This document shows positions 44,417 to 53,003 of a DNA stretch of 64,000 nt, in pieces. The translations under genes and the position numbers were made by a program. The notes beneath the pieces are model-generated. The model ran no database searches and was not told the origin of the DNA. It saw only the letters and a list, made by a program, of their open reading frames with translations. The DNA comes from Nitzschia sp. DOCU1 (Eukaryota > Bacillariophyta > Bacillariophyceae > Bacillariales > Bacillariaceae), in assembly GCA_951394045.1 (NCBI GenBank), contig OX595992.1, positions 2,046,001-2,110,000 on the forward strand. The letters are read 5' to 3'. Every line of letters begins with the position of its first letter. The first letter of the stretch is position 1.

Positions 44417-45010
44417 CTAGCGATCTGCACTGTATTCAATGCCTGCTTCATTCATGAGCGCTTCCAATTCTTCCCGAATAACCGTAGCTTGTTCCATATT
44501 GCCTTGATCCAATTCATCATTCATTTGTAGCCGCAAATTTTCCAATCGCTCCATCAAGGCGGCTTCGTCGCGACGATTCGGTTGTCCCGCTACTTCCACA
44601 AAATCCAATTGTGGTAATTTTAGCCACGGAAGTGGATCTTGGCTCTTTTCTTTTCCCGTGGTCATTCTGCGAAAGCCCGACTTGTTGAATCCAGAACCAT
44701 CCTTCAAAAACGCCCCTAACCCTTGATCTCCCTCCAACATTTGATTGATAAAGCCTTGTGCTGCCACGCCAAGCCCAAGCGCGACACCTGCCACGAGGAG
44801 AGGAGAGACATCCATACTACTGAAAAGAGAAGTATCATCGTATAGAGAAGTTGATGTTTGTGATTTCTGAGAAGTAGGCTGGCACGGCAGGGGACGCGAT
44901 GACAAAGGGGATCGGCGACGGCTTCCATCCTTCGAAGTGACGATCCAAGCAACTGTCGAGGATCCTGTAGCGAGGAAACAAACTACCGGTAGATGGATTG
45001 CCCGGCGCAT
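44417..45010 (-). CDS. Small UVR-motif protein, possibly plastid-targeted
   Basis: 197 aa. Residues ~1-21 look like a signal peptide, and the sequence STVAW just after it could be an F+1-type cleavage site with Trp. A second hydrophobic segment lies near 70-90 (PLLVAGVALGLGVAAQGFI). The C-terminus (~150-190) is a helical UVR-like motif, LENLRLQMNDELDQGNMEQ followed by ATVIREELEAL, found in UvrB/UvrC, ClpC adaptors and plastid EXECUTER-type proteins. An adaptor role in the plastid is possible but speculative. Confidence 0.65.
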   Translation of the reverse strand: MRRAIHLPVVCFLATGSSTVAWIVTSKDGSRRRSPLSSRPLPCQPTSQKSQTSTSLYDDTSLFSSMDVSPLLVAGVALGLGVAAQGFINQMLEGDQGLGAFLKDGSGFNKSGFRRMTTGKEKSQDPLPWLKLPQLDFVEVAGQPNRRDEAALMERLENLRLQMNDELDQGNMEQATVIREELEALMNEAGIEYSADR

Positions 45011-45334
45011 GCTATTAGACGTGAAGACGGTAGCAGTAGGATCTCGATATCAGGTGACAATACCGGCACCATCATGGTCGACAAGTTGAGGAAATCCAAA
45101 AATTCAAAACTACGTGTGTTTTTTCATTGGAGTACGATTTTGATTCAAACGACTTGAATTCGACTTTTATTGGACCACTGCATGGTGACGAAAGGCTAGG
45201 AATAACAGCAATGAACTAACGTCAAATTCTAGTGGTAGCACCATAGAGTAGATACTACTACGATAGAACGCCTTGTACGTAATGACACACAGGAGACAGA
45301 ACAATTCTCTCTAGCTATTTCCTCCTCGAGCGCG
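45011..45334. other. Intergenic, no gene seen
   Basis: Between two minus-strand genes; nothing recognised. Confidence 0.4.
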
Positions 45335-46732
45335 CTATTCTGGCCGATAGCATTTGGCAGGATGAATGCCTAGCGTTTCAAGACAGTCTTCGTCGTCGTC
45401 GGCTGCTATAGGCTGCTTCTGACTCGCAATCGTCGTCGTAGTCTTCGACGTCCCACTGTCGTCCTTCTTTTTGGTATTCAAAGACGATTCTATTGTTGGC
45501 GTCGTCCAGTCATGGTCATTTTCTTGTCTAGTCATCATTGTAAGCCACCGCGCACATTCTCGTGTCAATTTCCCCTCGAGATCCTTGCCAGTTTCCCAAG
45601 GATTTCTTCCTTGGCTGGACAGAGATTGTAACAACAACGTCAAGAGACTATGAGTTGTTTCGAGTTGCAACCACGGTTGGAGGGGCCCCAAATTTTGTTG
45701 CAAGAGTTGTTCATAGCGCTTCCAAATCGACTGGGCTTGTCCCAAGTCCGAACAAACTTTGCGTCCCAAAAGCACCAGTTCAAATCGTGGATCGGCCCAA
45801 CTGGCATCTTCCCAATCCAATACGGCAACATGCTGGTGTTGCGAAAACAAGAGATTTTGAGGTTGCAGATCCAAATGTACCAAAACCGCCTCCAGCTTGG
45901 GAATGTGAGATGCATTGGCCGGTAAAACTTGATGGACGGCCGTGTCGAGTACTTCCATGACTTGATTCCATAATTGATACCGATGCTCAGAAGTGTCGGG
46001 AGGAGAATGGTAGTGAATGGCCACCAGTTGCTTCAAAATGTCTTGATAGACGTTTTGATATACTTCAATCATGGATTCATAGGTTCGAACAGGCAAGTCA
46101 TTGGCATGTTTTTGTGCGTTCTGCAAAGATCCCACATGCAAGGGAATCACCACTTGTTCCAATACCATGGTGGCATACTCCAAAGCCTTGCTAGCAGGGA
46201 CTCGTCCCCATCGTGGATGCGGTTCTTCAAAACCAAATTCGTGTCGCGATTTCACCATTTCTTCCATCCACTTTGTTTGACAAGTTGGTAAATAGTTCGA
46301 GTGCAATCCCACATATTCCAAAATAGCCCAAGGAAGATCTTCATGATCACTTTCTTCGGGTGGCAATTGATAATGCAAGACGCGCGGAATGACAATACTG
46401 GACGACGACGACGATATCGCACGACGACTCCAAATATAGCCTTGGATTTCCATTTCTGCCAATGCGGAAGGTGACGAATTTGTATTCAAATTCCACCATT
46501 GACAACCCCCCTTCCATTGTCGAATGACCAAACTCGAATTGCCTTTGTGAAGACAGTCCTTCCACAGTTCATCCAGACTGTCATGTTCATCTTCTGCCAG
46601 CAATAACTCGACAATCCAAACTTGTTGTTGTGCCGAAGGACATTCTTGGACAGAACGAATTTTGGAGCATGTTTTGGATTGAATAAAATTTAAAATGTGC
46701 AGTGGACACGAATGATGGCTGATGCTGTTCAT
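45335..46732 (-). CDS. APH/choline-kinase-like phosphotransferase
   Basis: Single-exon frame of 465 aa. The catalytic loop LVHLDLQPQNLLF (HxDxxxxN, ~residues 291-303) is followed by VAVLDWEDASWADPRFELV with the metal-binding Asp, the pattern of the aminoglycoside phosphotransferase/choline kinase superfamily. The N-lobe is less clear; a substituted nucleotide-binding region may lie around SSLVIRQWKGG. Substrate unknown: small-molecule alcohols such as choline, fructosamine or homoserine derivatives are usual for the group. Antibiotic resistance is not implied. Confidence 0.75.
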   Translation of the reverse strand: MNSISHHSCPLHILNFIQSKTCSKIRSVQECPSAQQQVWIVELLLAEDEHDSLDELWKDCLHKGNSSLVIRQWKGGCQWWNLNTNSSPSALAEMEIQGYIWSRRAISSSSSSIVIPRVLHYQLPPEESDHEDLPWAILEYVGLHSNYLPTCQTKWMEEMVKSRHEFGFEEPHPRWGRVPASKALEYATMVLEQVVIPLHVGSLQNAQKHANDLPVRTYESMIEVYQNVYQDILKQLVAIHYHSPPDTSEHRYQLWNQVMEVLDTAVHQVLPANASHIPKLEAVLVHLDLQPQNLLFSQHQHVAVLDWEDASWADPRFELVLLGRKVCSDLGQAQSIWKRYEQLLQQNLGPLQPWLQLETTHSLLTLLLQSLSSQGRNPWETGKDLEGKLTRECARWLTMMTRQENDHDWTTPTIESSLNTKKKDDSGTSKTTTTIASQKQPIAADDDEDCLETLGIHPAKCYRPE

Positions 46733-47303
46733 GGTGTAAGTGGCGTCTGCAAAAATGGCGGCGCCTTAACGTGACGACTCTCGAGTCCGTGTTCACTCCC
46801 GACGATTGCAGTGGTCCATTGTCAATGTAATGACGGCAGTTCGGCTGCACTACTACTGCCGCCGGTATCGTAGGAATCTCTTTCACCAAAGGTAGAAAAT
46901 GGATGCGATGAGAATGACGGTTGGCGTCATTTGAATTCTCGCCGTCATCGTCGTCGCAGGATAGAAGGAATCCGAGAGATCCAATATGCCCCCTTACTGA
47001 CAAATCTTACTATCAGTACAAATAACTAATGTATTGAAACATGCCTGCTAGGGGTGTGCAAAGGGTTGGAGATGTCGTACAGACGCGGGTCCATCGACCA
47101 CGCGGGTTTTTCTGTGTGGAACTGATGGAAGGATGCCGATTATTCCTTCCCCCTTCGACGATGACGTCAGTGTGGGATTCAGGGGACGTGTAATAAAATC
47201 CGCAAAAGATTTTCTTGGCAGCAAGCTTTCTGTCATGTCACCACCATGGCTACTTTCTTCTGTTGTTGCTTTGCTTTCATCTCTTCTATACTAAAAGCAA
47301 AAC
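46733..47303. promoter_or_regulatory. Shared upstream region of APH-like and LCMT-type genes
   Basis: 571 bp between divergent starts. No specific element recognised; minus-strand frames here are shadows or chance. Confidence 0.35.
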
Positions 47304-48479
47304 ATGTATGTGGTGGGTCCAACAATAATCCAGCTGTTGCTGTTATTGCTGCTATTAAGTGCTGCCAATGGTTTCATGCCCGTGACGACAACTACGACGA
47401 CGACGCCGTCAGCACTTCCAATACCCACCACGGCAACGACGACAGCAACCACATTATTCGCGTCATCACTACAACAACAAGATATGACAGATTCTTTATC
47501 TTCCATTATTGTCATTGACAATGTCGCCGATTATTGCGGCGTCCAACCTCCCGCTGACTATGGCAAACTCCAAAAAGTACTGGCGCGTTGGTCCTGGCAA
47601 CAACGGAATCGAGTTCTGAAGGTATTACATTGGCGAGATCCTCTCAATACGGTCGATAATTGCATCAATTTGGAATGTTTGTGGTGGAAAGCCTTGTCCA
47701 CTGCGGATCCCTCGAGTCCTTGTTTCGAAGGCCAAAAATATACTCAAGACATGTTGCCGCGGGCGAGTCGATTTTTGGTCGTGAACATGTTCCGCAGATT
47801 TCATCCTCGATGGATTCATGCCTTGTTGGAACTTCGTGTGGCGTATTTGAATCGGGCCATTGAATCGCAAGCCAGGGGCAAAATTCGCATTATTAGTTTG
47901 GGAGCAGGATACGATGTGCGGTCGGTACGACTATTAAATGACGACACTCTGCATGTGGAATGTTTTGAATTCGATCTACCTTCCACAGTGGAATCCAAGC
48001 AAGTCATGTTTCAACAACGACTATTGAAACGGCAAGAACAACGGCGACGACGTAAAGAGGCAAGAACTAGTGCGGATGGGACCCTGCCGTTGGTATTGCC
48101 CACCCTGATTGGACTCGACTTGAATGATATTGACCAATTTAAACAAGAACTTGACAAGATATTTCTTTCCGACGACGACAATAATGATTGGCATACCATA
48201 TTTGTTGTGGAAGGCGTACTCATGTACTTGGACCAGGGCAAGTGTGCGGCCGTCCTCGAGGCATGTGCCGACGCAGCAGCATCACAGGGACGAAGTGCTT
48301 CCTTGTGTTTTGCCGACCGTCTGTTTGATATCATGGATTGTAATCTGGCATTGGTCCAAGAGCAACTCGCCCAGACGGGGTGGATGCTTTGTGAATGGGC
48401 CCCTAGTCCTACTGCCAATGCGAAGCACATGGGAATTGCAAGGCTATCACCACAAAGACAGACAGAGAACATGGACTAG
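47304..48479 (+). CDS. LCMT/PPM-family SAM methyltransferase, possibly plastid-targeted
   Basis: Single-exon frame of 391 aa. A Leu-rich signal peptide ends SAANGFMP, a possible plastid-import site. The enzyme domain has FRRFHPRWIHALLELR, then SAM motif I IISLGAGYDVRSVRL, ECFEFDLPSTVESK, LIGLDLND and FVVEGVLMYLDQ, the order seen in the leucine carboxyl methyltransferase/PPM group that includes LCMT1, LCMT2 (TYW4) and bacterial homologues. A run of Thr codons follows the presequence. LCMT1 itself is cytosolic and acts on PP2A, so the targeting signal argues for a different substrate. Part of this gene is duplicated at 59.1-59.4 kb. Confidence 0.82.
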   Translation: MYVVGPTIIQLLLLLLLLSAANGFMPVTTTTTTTPSALPIPTTATTTATTLFASSLQQQDMTDSLSSIIVIDNVADYCGVQPPADYGKLQKVLARWSWQQRNRVLKVLHWRDPLNTVDNCINLECLWWKALSTADPSSPCFEGQKYTQDMLPRASRFLVVNMFRRFHPRWIHALLELRVAYLNRAIESQARGKIRIISLGAGYDVRSVRLLNDDTLHVECFEFDLPSTVESKQVMFQQRLLKRQEQRRRRKEARTSADGTLPLVLPTLIGLDLNDIDQFKQELDKIFLSDDDNNDWHTIFVVEGVLMYLDQGKCAAVLEACADAAASQGRSASLCFADRLFDIMDCNLALVQEQLAQTGWMLCEWAPSPTANAKHMGIARLSPQRQTENMD

Positions 48480-48605
48480 AGACGATGCTTGGATTTCAAT
48501 CTCAAACTTAAGATGTTTGTGGATTCTACAATAAGGTTTCTTGTGGGCGGCGCCATAAACGAGGTGTAGCCGACTTCATCGAGCACCCAGTAGCTTCAAT
48601 GATGA

Positions 48606-49922
48606 CTATGGGAGAAGCAACGTCCTCAACAGCTCAACTCCCTCCTCGGCTGATACAAGAGGAAGCCAAGACCCACTGATGCTTGACGATTGGAAGGTAG
48701 AAAGTGGGCGCGGTTCGCCTTTGCCTCCTGGAATGGGAGAAGGCTCAAGGTCCCACAACATTCCGAAATCGTTGCCATGTTCACATGATTGTTCTGCAGC
48801 TGACATGAAACAGCTATTCTCATCATCGTCGTGGGCGATGAAGTGCGACCGCGAAGCAGCATCATTGCGTGGATCTTCTTCAAGAAGAAGGCCCGGCACG
48901 AAATGAGAGGCCTTGGGAGCAAACTCTTCGGTGCCGCATTTGGCGGACCTGCCGAAAGCGTCGCTCGAGCTTCCCAGCATATGTGTTGGTGGTGAGGCGA
49001 TCTCTCCTCTCGAGTAAGAAACCATCTCGTGACCAAACGTCTCGTTTTGCGTGGAGCGCGCTTGATACATTCTTTCGATAGAGGAAACCCTTTCGAAAGT
49101 GTTGGGGCAGCTCACAGACCGTCGGTCCTCGAGCGCTCGAGAAGACTTCGTCTTTAACATGGCCTTGAAAATTTCGGCTGAGTGAACACGAGCCATGGTT
49201 CGTTTATCATGACGATCACCTTTGCCTTGCCTGCCTCGTTGCACTTTGCATCGGATCATGAAGCGGCAAACATCGGGATTCCCTCGTTCCAACAGGTCAT
49301 GCGTATATGCACCCTTGTGCGGGCCCCAGGTCAACATTTTGAACCCATACATGTTTACTATATGCAAAAACCCCAGAGCACAAGGGGTGAGAAGAAGAAG
49401 AAACATCATCAACAGCAATTGGTCAATAAACATCTACTCACGTTGGCGCTGGAAAGACTTGTATTGCCTCTGGCCATGGAAATACTCCGGCATTACTTTT
49501 GCGGCAAACAATGCCTTATCATGCACCTTGAAAGACCGTCCACCGTCGTCCCAGGAGATCAAATCCCGAAATCCAAGGCGGTTTGCATCATTTAGCATAT
49601 CATGGAGCTGGTGCCAGGGGAAGATAGGGATACCTGTCCTATGGTCCTGCTGCTCGTTCAGAGTCATATCTTGTTGACGAACGCCCGACGGTGCCGACAT
49701 GGCAGCTTGGCTGCAGTCTGTGCTCCCGACTCCTGGTTCATCGTGCGCGGCATTTGATAGATTGAGATAGGACAATGTTGAATGCGAAACGGTGGAGATG
49801 ATGGACCCGGAACTTGCAAGGACGCTTTCTTTGCCTGATAGAACTAGTACCATATTTGGAATGCTGTCAACCGAGTTCTTAAGTCTTGTTGTTGACAACG
49901 ATTTGGTGTGGCCCTTGCACAT
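48606..49922 (-). CDS. HSF-type transcription factor
   Basis: Two exons, 49922-49442 and 49357-48606, with an 84-nt phase-1 intron (GTGAGT...ATATAG). The intron lies inside the DNA-binding domain, and splicing rebuilds SFQRQLNMYGFKML. The product is about 410 aa. The domain (~100-195) begins IPIFPWHQLHDMLNDA, continues ISWDDGGRSFKVHD and a FAAKVMPEYF-type helix, and ends with HDLLERGNPDVCRFMIR, matching heat-shock-factor winged helices. The C-terminal half is disordered with no obvious heptad oligomerisation domain. HSF genes are greatly expanded in diatoms, and most are not shown to be heat-regulated. Confidence 0.87.
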
Positions 49923-50176
49923 GGCGGATTATGGTTTTACTTGTGTTTCGTTCACCGCTGAATGAAGTCTGATAGTTTGAATTTTGTGAGCACATTTTCC
50001 TATGATTCGTGCACACAACAGGTTTTTCGCTCCTTGTGACTGATTGGCGAACTGGAATTGGCACAGTTCACAGGTTTTCGTTGTTTACAGGCGGTAGAGG
50101 GAAGAGTCATTTCCAATCCCCATGGACATATCGTTCGGCAACACTCGGTGTCCTGGAGGTTGTGCATTTTCTGGCT

Positions 50177-50189
50177 GGGGGGGGGGGGG
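50177..50189 (+). repeat. G13 homopolymer
   Basis: Thirteen consecutive G. Its length may be uncertain in the assembly. Confidence 0.7.
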
Positions 50190-50608
50190 TTAATTAGTGT
50201 GATGTGGGTATTATTGCAATTCTCGTCGTACCAGTACCTACCGGTAGTAAGGATCAGAAGCCGTGGAACACACAAAATGTCCCATCGGTTTCGCAAACTG
50301 TGGAAAATATCAGATCACGCCCATCGATGTTTCTTGTGCGCATTTGCTCTATCACATTCTTTGGTCGAGGATCGAGGTTCGCAAACAGCGGCAAAGACAT
50401 GAAAAACGCAGAATTGCGACATGAGCTAAATCTCTACAATTTCTCCGTTGCGTTCGAAGAAAAATGTGCTTCATCTAACTACCGTAAACCAGTTTCTCTG
50501 ATATCAGGTATTTAGATAAGCCTTGATTTGATGTCCGAGATGGTTAAGAGGTCTTATTTCTTAAATGCTGCCGCTCCGACGATGACGTCGGTCGACCCGC
50601 ATTCCCGG

Positions 50609-50649
50609 CGGATCGGCAAGCTTTACGCGATCCTGGTGGTTAATGGGAG
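50609..50649 (+). repeat. 41-bp inverted copy, left
   Basis: Begins cggatcggcaagctttacg and ends ggttaatgggag. It is identical over 41 bp to the reverse complement of 56082-56122. On the minus strand the segment can be read as INHQDRVKLADP. Confidence 0.85.
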
Positions 50650-50775
50650 ACAACATAACCTATTAAAAGGCCGAATGAAGGGTACAGTGCTGATGTAGGT
50701 GCAAAGACAGGGAGAGGGATAAGAGCACATGGGTATTGCGGCAACAAAGACTAAAGACTTGGAGTTTGTGACATA

Positions 50776-51699
50776 ATGCCGTTTTCACGGAAGGACGTGG
50801 TGGAGTTCGTGGAGTTGTCGTCAATCACGGATAAGAGCCGGTGGGTCCAATGGAGACGTGAAAATGGGAAGAGAGTAAAGACGATGAATGAGTCGAAAAA
50901 TAACGAAGAAAAGGAAAAGGCGGCAAGAGAGATGGCTTATCTAGCAGGCAGTTATTTGGTGTCAACGTTGAAGTTTCGGCAAAAGACACGATGTACCTTG
51001 ACGGTGGGGACAGGCAAGAGCAAAAAATATCGGAAATGGAGTGATTGGGAGGAGGAGTGGAGCATGCGGAGGTACATCCATCTTCACAAGGTGTTAGACC
51101 TTGTTTTCATGGAGAAATTGAGCATGGAGTTGTTGAGGCGAAGGCCCACTCAAGCTGGTTTCAAATTTGACAGTAGGATCAATGCATGTCTGTTGTTTGA
51201 GGGAGTGCTTGTGGAAAAGTTGGATCAGGATTGTCCAGTCTTGGGTGCATTCTGTGAAGGATTGTTGGCAGGTATGGGATGGAAAGAAAAACATTTCGTG
51301 GATGTCACCATAGTGCATTCGACTCTGTGGAATAAAAGTGCTGGAGCTCTCCACAGGGACGTGGAGGAGTACGAGGCAAAGGAACCAGGGCCGGGTGGCA
51401 AATACCCTTTGGTATTTTGGATACCAATGGTGTACGACAGTGGAAGGAGCTGTGCATCGATAAAGTTGAAGCCACCGAAAGGAAAGAGGGGAAACGAGAC
51501 AAAGGAGAGAGAATGTTCCATGGATGTAGGGTCGGTTCTTCTGCTTGATGCAGTTGAATTGGAACATGGGACAGCAGCCTGGGAAGGCACCGAGTTTCCG
51601 GCGAAACGCCTGGTAATACCATCTGGACCCCCAAATTACTGTGTGGTTCCATTGGAGCTAATCATGGCCGTAAGGACAACTTATGGATCCATTACATAG
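50776..51699 (+). CDS. Candidate PhyH-like 2-oxoglutarate/Fe(II) dioxygenase
   Basis: Single-exon frame of 307 aa from a clear ATG. The N-terminal 170 residues are basic and helical with no known domain. The C-terminal half shows a double-stranded beta-helix pattern: ALHRDVEEYE (His193, Asp195), YPLVFWIPMVYDSG, a loop with a Lys/Arg-rich insert, then VGSVLLLDAVELEHGTAAW (distal His264) and AKRLVIPSG (Arg278, which would bind 2-oxoglutarate). HxD...H...R in this spacing is the facial-triad layout of phytanoyl-CoA-hydroxylase-like enzymes. Substrate unknown. It lies in the repeat-rich right part, ~130 bp from an inverted copy, so it may belong to a mobile element. The identification is from motifs only. 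Confidence 0.55.
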   Translation: MPFSRKDVVEFVELSSITDKSRWVQWRRENGKRVKTMNESKNNEEKEKAAREMAYLAGSYLVSTLKFRQKTRCTLTVGTGKSKKYRKWSDWEEEWSMRRYIHLHKVLDLVFMEKLSMELLRRRPTQAGFKFDSRINACLLFEGVLVEKLDQDCPVLGAFCEGLLAGMGWKEKHFVDVTIVHSTLWNKSAGALHRDVEEYEAKEPGPGGKYPLVFWIPMVYDSGRSCASIKLKPPKGKRGNETKERECSMDVGSVLLLDAVELEHGTAAWEGTEFPAKRLVIPSGPPNYCVVPLELIMAVRTTYGSIT

Positions 51700-51784
51700 G
51701 CTGGGATTTCCCCATTTAAGTATGTGGATAGAGCCAGCCTCCCCTACACATAAGCCATCCCCCACCCGGAGTCTCCCAGCCTGA

Positions 51785-51954
51785 TTTTGAAAGTTTCCAC
51801 TCCCGCCCAAACCTGAAAAGATTCCTAATTTTGGATGGAAAGACTCTTACGGCACCCAAAACATTCCCACAATCTGAATCCCCAGCTTTATTTTGAATGT
51901 TTCCACTCCTGCCCAAATCTCAAAAGATTCCTAATTTTGGATGGAAACACTCTT
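51785..51954. repeat. Tandem duplication with 106-bp period
   Basis: 51785-51848 and 51891-51954 share a ~64-bp segment beginning ttttga and ending ggatggaaa.actctt, with only a few substitutions. The 42 bp between them differ. Confidence 0.7.
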
Positions 51955-52222
51955 GCCAGAGCAAAAGCACCCCTATTTTTGAATTTCACTTTTCTAAATT
52001 GGACTAAATTAAAAATGGTTTCGAAAGCTATTTAAATCCTTCTAACAGTGTTTCTCGTGCTAATGAATAATAGCCCATCCTTACTGTGGGGACCATCTAC
52101 AATCAACCTAAAAGCCAGAAAATGAGAAGGCATTCATGGAGGTGGGGGGGGACAGCAGCATCCCAGACGGCAGCAATCATCTGGCAGCGGCAGCACAGTA
52201 TCAATGGCAGAAGCATTCGTAG

Positions 52223-52255
52223 TGGTGGTGGTGGTGGTGGCGGTGGTGGCGGCAG
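52223..52255. repeat. GGT/GGC microsatellite
   Basis: About eleven imperfect triplets, coding for poly-Gly on the plus strand and poly-Pro on the minus strand. Confidence 0.7.
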
Positions 52256-53003
52256 GAGCAGCAGTATCCAAGGACCAGCAATCAGCATGTCAACAGCAGT
52301 ATCAGCCAAGGAAGCAAACATGTTGGGGGCAGCATCAACAGAGGAACCAGTCATGTCGTGGGCAGCGGCATCATTGGTGAGTTCTGGAAATTGTTAGATG
52401 ATGCGGCAGCAACAAAGACATACACATCTTGCACATACCAACGAAGTCTTCTTTCTTTGTATTATTAGGGGGGGAAATGAGTCAGAACTCGGCGTCATTG
52501 TGGCCAGCCAATTGCTTCATGATCCCCCCAGATGGCTGTCACCTGTAGCAAAGTGCTGGTAAGAGGCTGATCAATCATCACTAAGTCTACAGCATTTCCA
52601 TCAGACAGCAGAAACTCACTCATTGTTAAAGCATCTGACAATATTCATTTCCTTCATGGTGAAATCCAAGTGATAAGGTTATGTTGTGTTGTTCTTGCTT
52701 CGTCTCTTCAAAACAATGACAACATGCAATTGGCGTGCAAGATCCATTTTTTAAAAACAAATACATAGAAGGTAATGCTGGGCTGGCGTGCACACAGACA
52801 GGTGGTACATAAAAAGCATACAATCTGTAAGATCAAATATAAAGGTTGACTAAATTGATTCAACACATTAGCATCCCACAAGAGCTCGTGCTAGCCAGCA
52901 AAGTTGCACTCTTTTTGCATCAGCTGCATGGCACCACACCGTCAACTACTAGAAACTGGATGTTGTCTTGACCCATTGCAAGAAGGTAGTTTTGATCCAG
53001 GTC

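Larger units (their letters stand above)
49923..50775. other. Intergenic, boundary of repeat-rich region
   Basis: No gene seen. It contains a run of 13 G at 50177-50189, a tRNA-like A-box string near 50535, and the left 41-bp inverted copy at 50609-50649. Confidence 0.4.
51700..53003. other. Gene-poor stretch with repeats
   Basis: Contains a ~64-bp tandem duplication (51785-51954), a GGT/GGC microsatellite (52223-52255) and Ser/Ala-coding low-complexity sequence around 52140-52390. No supported gene. Confidence 0.4.

Noticed and set aside
45335..46732. Antibiotic resistance gene
   Set aside because: The APH-type motif is shared by choline kinases and many metabolic kinases; nothing points to a resistance substrate.
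47246..47521. Frames overlapping the start of the LCMT-type gene
   Set aside because: They arise from the ACG/ACA repeat and lack the family motifs found in the 47304 frame.
50530..50570. tRNA-like string tgtccgagatggttaagagg
   Set aside because: It resembles the D-arm/A box of a Leu or Ser tRNA, but the D stem does not pair, no matching acceptor 3' strand follows and the B box is defective. At most a tRNA-derived fragment.
52086..52397. 103-codon plus and 83-codon minus frames
   Set aside because: They are created by the GGT microsatellite and Gly/Ser low complexity; no domain and no conserved-looking segment.
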